Positions 62,031-64,000 of a stretch of 64,000 nt of DNA are shown here, piece after piece. This stretch comes from Desulfuromonadaceae bacterium. GTDB taxonomy: Bacteria; Desulfobacterota; Desulfuromonadia; Desulfuromonadales; Desulfuromonadaceae. The stretch is from contig JAFGXV010000062.1 in assembly GCA_016936455.1 (NCBI GenBank), forward strand, positions 1 to 64,000. Reading direction: 5' to 3'. Both the position numbers and the translations under genes were made by a program. The notes beneath the pieces are model-generated. The model saw nothing but the letters and a program-made list of their open reading frames with translations, searched no databases and was not told where the DNA came from. The first letter of the stretch is position 1, and the number at the start of each line of letters is the position of its first letter.

Positions 62031-62059
62031 TTGACATAGCGGACAATTCTTCCTACTCT
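62031..62059 (+). promoter_or_regulatory. Sigma-70-like promoter of the FKBP gene
   Basis: TTGACA (62031-62036), a 17-bp spacer and TACTCT (62054-62059) give a perfect -35 and a partial -10, about 35 bp upstream of the ATG at 62095. Confidence 0.6.
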
Positions 62060-62094
62060 TCATGCCATTACGATGTCAAAAGAAAGGAAGCGTT

Positions 62095-62598
62095 ATGTTT
62101 GTGGCAAAAAAAGGAGATACCGTCAAGATTCATTACACCGGCACCCTCAAGGATGGAACGGTTTTCGATTCCTCACAGGACAAGCAGCCGCTGCATTTTA
62201 TTGTCGGCCAGAAGGAAGTGCTTAAAGGCGTCGACCAAGCGGTCATCGGCATGGTGCCCGGTGAAACCAAGACCGTCGTACTGGCGCCGGAAGTGGCCTA
62301 CGGCGCAGTCAAGCCGGAACTCATCGAAACCATTGCCCGCGAAGACCTGCCTGCCGACCTCAATCCAAAGATCGGCAATCAGATTGAGATCACCCGTGAG
62401 GACGGTTCACTGCTCTATGTCATGGTCACCGCAGCGGATGATACCAGTATCACCCTGGATGCCAACCACCCCCTGGCGGGTCGGGAACTGACCTTTGAAA
62501 TCCACATGCAGGAAGTGATTCCTGAGGCCGAGCAAAAAAAGAACGGCATGACCAACATGATGGTGGAGCAACTCAAAAACCAGCGCCGCCCGAACTAG
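62095..62598 (+). CDS. FKBP/SlyD-type peptidyl-prolyl isomerase
   Basis: The 167-residue protein has an FKBP fold of the SlyD type: VKIHYTGTLKDGTVFDSS and a flap insert near residues 70-130, then VLKGVDQAVIGMVPGE. There is no signal peptide, so it acts in the cytoplasm as a prolyl isomerase/chaperone. It lacks the His-rich C terminus of E. coli SlyD. AAGGAAG precedes the ATG at 62095. It is monocistronic with a strong terminator. Confidence 0.9.
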   Translation: MFVAKKGDTVKIHYTGTLKDGTVFDSSQDKQPLHFIVGQKEVLKGVDQAVIGMVPGETKTVVLAPEVAYGAVKPELIETIAREDLPADLNPKIGNQIEITREDGSLLYVMVTAADDTSITLDANHPLAGRELTFEIHMQEVIPEAEQKKNGMTNMMVEQLKNQRRPN

Positions 62599-62645
62599 CC
62601 TGCAACCATCCCAAGAAAATTCGTTACGGTACCAGGCTCCCAACG

Positions 62646-62682
62646 CAACGGGGCGCGCAGAGTAATTCTGCGCGCCCCGTTG
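62646..62682. terminator. Strong bidirectional terminator
   Basis: CAACGGGGCGCGCAGA/TCTGCGCGCCCCGTTG is a 16-bp perfect stem with a GTAAT loop. It separates the convergent FKBP and symporter genes. There is little T-run on either side, but the stem is very stable. Confidence 0.8.
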
Positions 62683-62714
62683 TCATTTCTAACCCGGCAA
62701 CCAGCAACAACCGA

Positions 62715-64000
62715 TCAGTCTCTTTTCAGTCCGTGGAAACAGATCTGCACATGCTGTTCGTCGAGCGGCCGCCCCAGTCGGCAACAGAGGAGCGTCACCA
62801 GCAACGAGACCGGCAGCGCCACCACCAGCGGATCGACAAACACCCATTTGGTCCCCTCCGCCAGAGAGTCGACCCCAAACAGGGCATGACACAGCAGCAA
62901 CGGCTTCGATTCCTTGACATGGACAAAAAACAGCCAGAAGAAGCTGACCAGGGTGCCGCTGGCGAAGCCGGCATAGGCCGCCAGTTTGGTCATACCTCTG
63001 GAATAGATCGCGCCGAAGAAAATGGGTAGAAAGGCCGCGGCACAGAGGCCGAAGAAAATGGCCGTGCCGCGGGCGATGATCGCGGTGCCGCCCTCAAAGA
63101 AGTTCGGCAGCCCCCAGGCCAGAAAGTAGCTGAGCAGAATCGCGAACAGGATTCCCACCCGGGTCAGCAGGACCGGATTGCCTTCGCGGCCCAGGGCCTT
63201 CTCATACAGATCGCGCCCCAGCGAAGTGCCCATGGCATGGAACTGTGAACTCAGGGTACTCATGGCCGCCGACAGCAACGTCACCATGAACAGGGCGGTA
63301 AACCACTGCGGCATGGCTGCCTTGATGTACATGGGAATAATCTGGGCCACGTTTTTATCCGCCGCGAGCAGGGCAATCTTGCCGGCGGTCTCCGGATAGT
63401 CGTAATAGAAGAACACATTGGTCAGCGGACCGACGATAAAGGGCACGCCGACGGCCATGAGGATGAAGATGCCGCCGATCAGCACGGCACGATTGAGCTC
63501 ACGGTCGCTTTTTACCGTCATAAAGCGGACGATCAGCTGCGGCTGCGACAGCACGCCGATGCCGACCCCAAGAATAATCGTCGTCACCACAATCAGCCAG
63601 TACTCGGAACCAAGGTCTGGAAAGGCCGTCCATCCCGTATGCCCCTTGGCACCAAAAATCTTCACCGCGATCTCTTTCATGTCGCTTAGACGCTGATGCG
63701 CCACGACCACGCCACCCAGTTTGTAGTAGGTCACCACCAGCAGGGTCAGCAGGCCGGTAAACATGATGCTGCCCTGAAAGGCGTCGGTATACATCACCGC
63801 TTTCAGTCCGCCCATGATCACGTAGATGGCAATGATGACGGTGAGGAAAAACAGGGCGGCATCGTAGTCAATGGCCAGGACCTCGGCAATAAACTTGCCG
63901 CCGCCCATCAGCACCACGCTGGTGTAGAGCGGCATGGCGGCAAAGATCAGCAGGGCAGCCAGCCCCTGCAGCCCCTTCGAGTTGAAACGGCGGCCGAGAA
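62715..64000 (-). CDS. Sodium:solute symporter, truncated by window end
   Basis: This leftward gene enters from beyond the right edge; the frame stays open to 64000, so its N terminus is missing. The visible 428 residues contain about nine to ten helices and family-typical motifs such as GVGIGVLSQPQLIVRFM and QFHAMGTSLGRDLYEK. It belongs to the SSS family (proline/acetate/pantothenate-type carriers); the substrate is unknown. The stop at 62715 is 33 bp past the shared terminator. Confidence 0.88.
   Translation of the reverse strand, partial: LGRRFNSKGLQGLAALLIFAAMPLYTSVVLMGGGKFIAEVLAIDYDAALFFLTVIIAIYVIMGGLKAVMYTDAFQGSIMFTGLLTLLVVTYYKLGGVVVAHQRLSDMKEIAVKIFGAKGHTGWTAFPDLGSEYWLIVVTTIILGVGIGVLSQPQLIVRFMTVKSDRELNRAVLIGGIFILMAVGVPFIVGPLTNVFFYYDYPETAGKIALLAADKNVAQIIPMYIKAAMPQWFTALFMVTLLSAAMSTLSSQFHAMGTSLGRDLYEKALGREGNPVLLTRVGILFAILLSYFLAWGLPNFFEGGTAIIARGTAIFFGLCAAAFLPIFFGAIYSRGMTKLAAYAGFASGTLVSFFWLFFVHVKESKPLLLCHALFGVDSLAEGTKWVFVDPLVVALPVSLLVTLLCCRLGRPLDEQHVQICFHGLKRD

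Overview
The window reads as a chromosomal segment of a GC-rich anaerobic Gram-negative bacterium. It has an outer-membrane lipid transport (Mla) operon, a poly(A) polymerase, and several c-di-GMP and two-component proteins. An energy-converting-hydrogenase-related (Ehr) cluster and a PrkA/YeaH/SpoVR cluster are also present. The Ehr cluster, the EAL-HDOD protein and the NtrC-type system together suggest the Desulfuromonadales/Geobacterales (Pelobacter, Desulfuromonas or Geobacter relatives). That placement is inferred from gene families; no rRNA or tRNA gene was seen, and no phage, IS element or CRISPR array was recognised.

Layout. 1-9.9 kb: an MFS transporter and an alpha/beta hydrolase, then a leftward operon (cyclic-nucleotide-binding protein, PerM-type permease, double-Cache histidine kinase, NtrC-type regulator), then uvrC. 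10-16 kb: MFS transporter, EAL-HDOD protein, NhaD antiporter, RhlE helicase. 16.1-16.6 kb: a non-coding stretch with six copies of a TTTTCCAT-like motif. 16.6-23.9 kb: a six-gene Ehr operon resembling Hyf/Hyc hydrogenase-4 but without the [NiFe] ligands. 24-30 kb: lrgAB, a thioesterase, fsa, folK, a VOC protein, pcnB and miaA. 30-36 kb: a glycosyltransferase-PilZ fusion, an M23 peptidase, dcd and a GGDEF protein. 36-40 kb: mlaEFDAC with a translationally coupled cyclic-nucleotide-binding-like protein. 40.4-46.1 kb: a 46-residue ORF followed by a DUF2760/Hsp70/Hsp70-DUF3731 trio. 46-50 kb: SDR, S4, YciH and a LysR/MFS divergent pair. 49.8-57.2 kb: prkA, yeaH-like, spoVR and a second divergent prkA. 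57.4-64 kb: a DHH phosphoesterase, a 1012-residue radical SAM/ArsM-like methyltransferase/Cys-rich fusion, a small unknown protein, an FKBP isomerase and a sodium:solute symporter running off the window.

How genes work together. The Ehr genes would form one membrane complex related to complex I, with two antiporter-like subunits, a NuoH-like subunit and a NuoB/NuoCD-like arm. NhaD and the sodium:solute symporter also concern cation movement, although they are separate units. The Mla operon would move phospholipids between the outer and inner membranes. The PrkA/YeaH/SpoVR group and the Hsp70 trio are the least understood conserved modules here. The radical SAM-methyltransferase fusion is the most unusual single gene.
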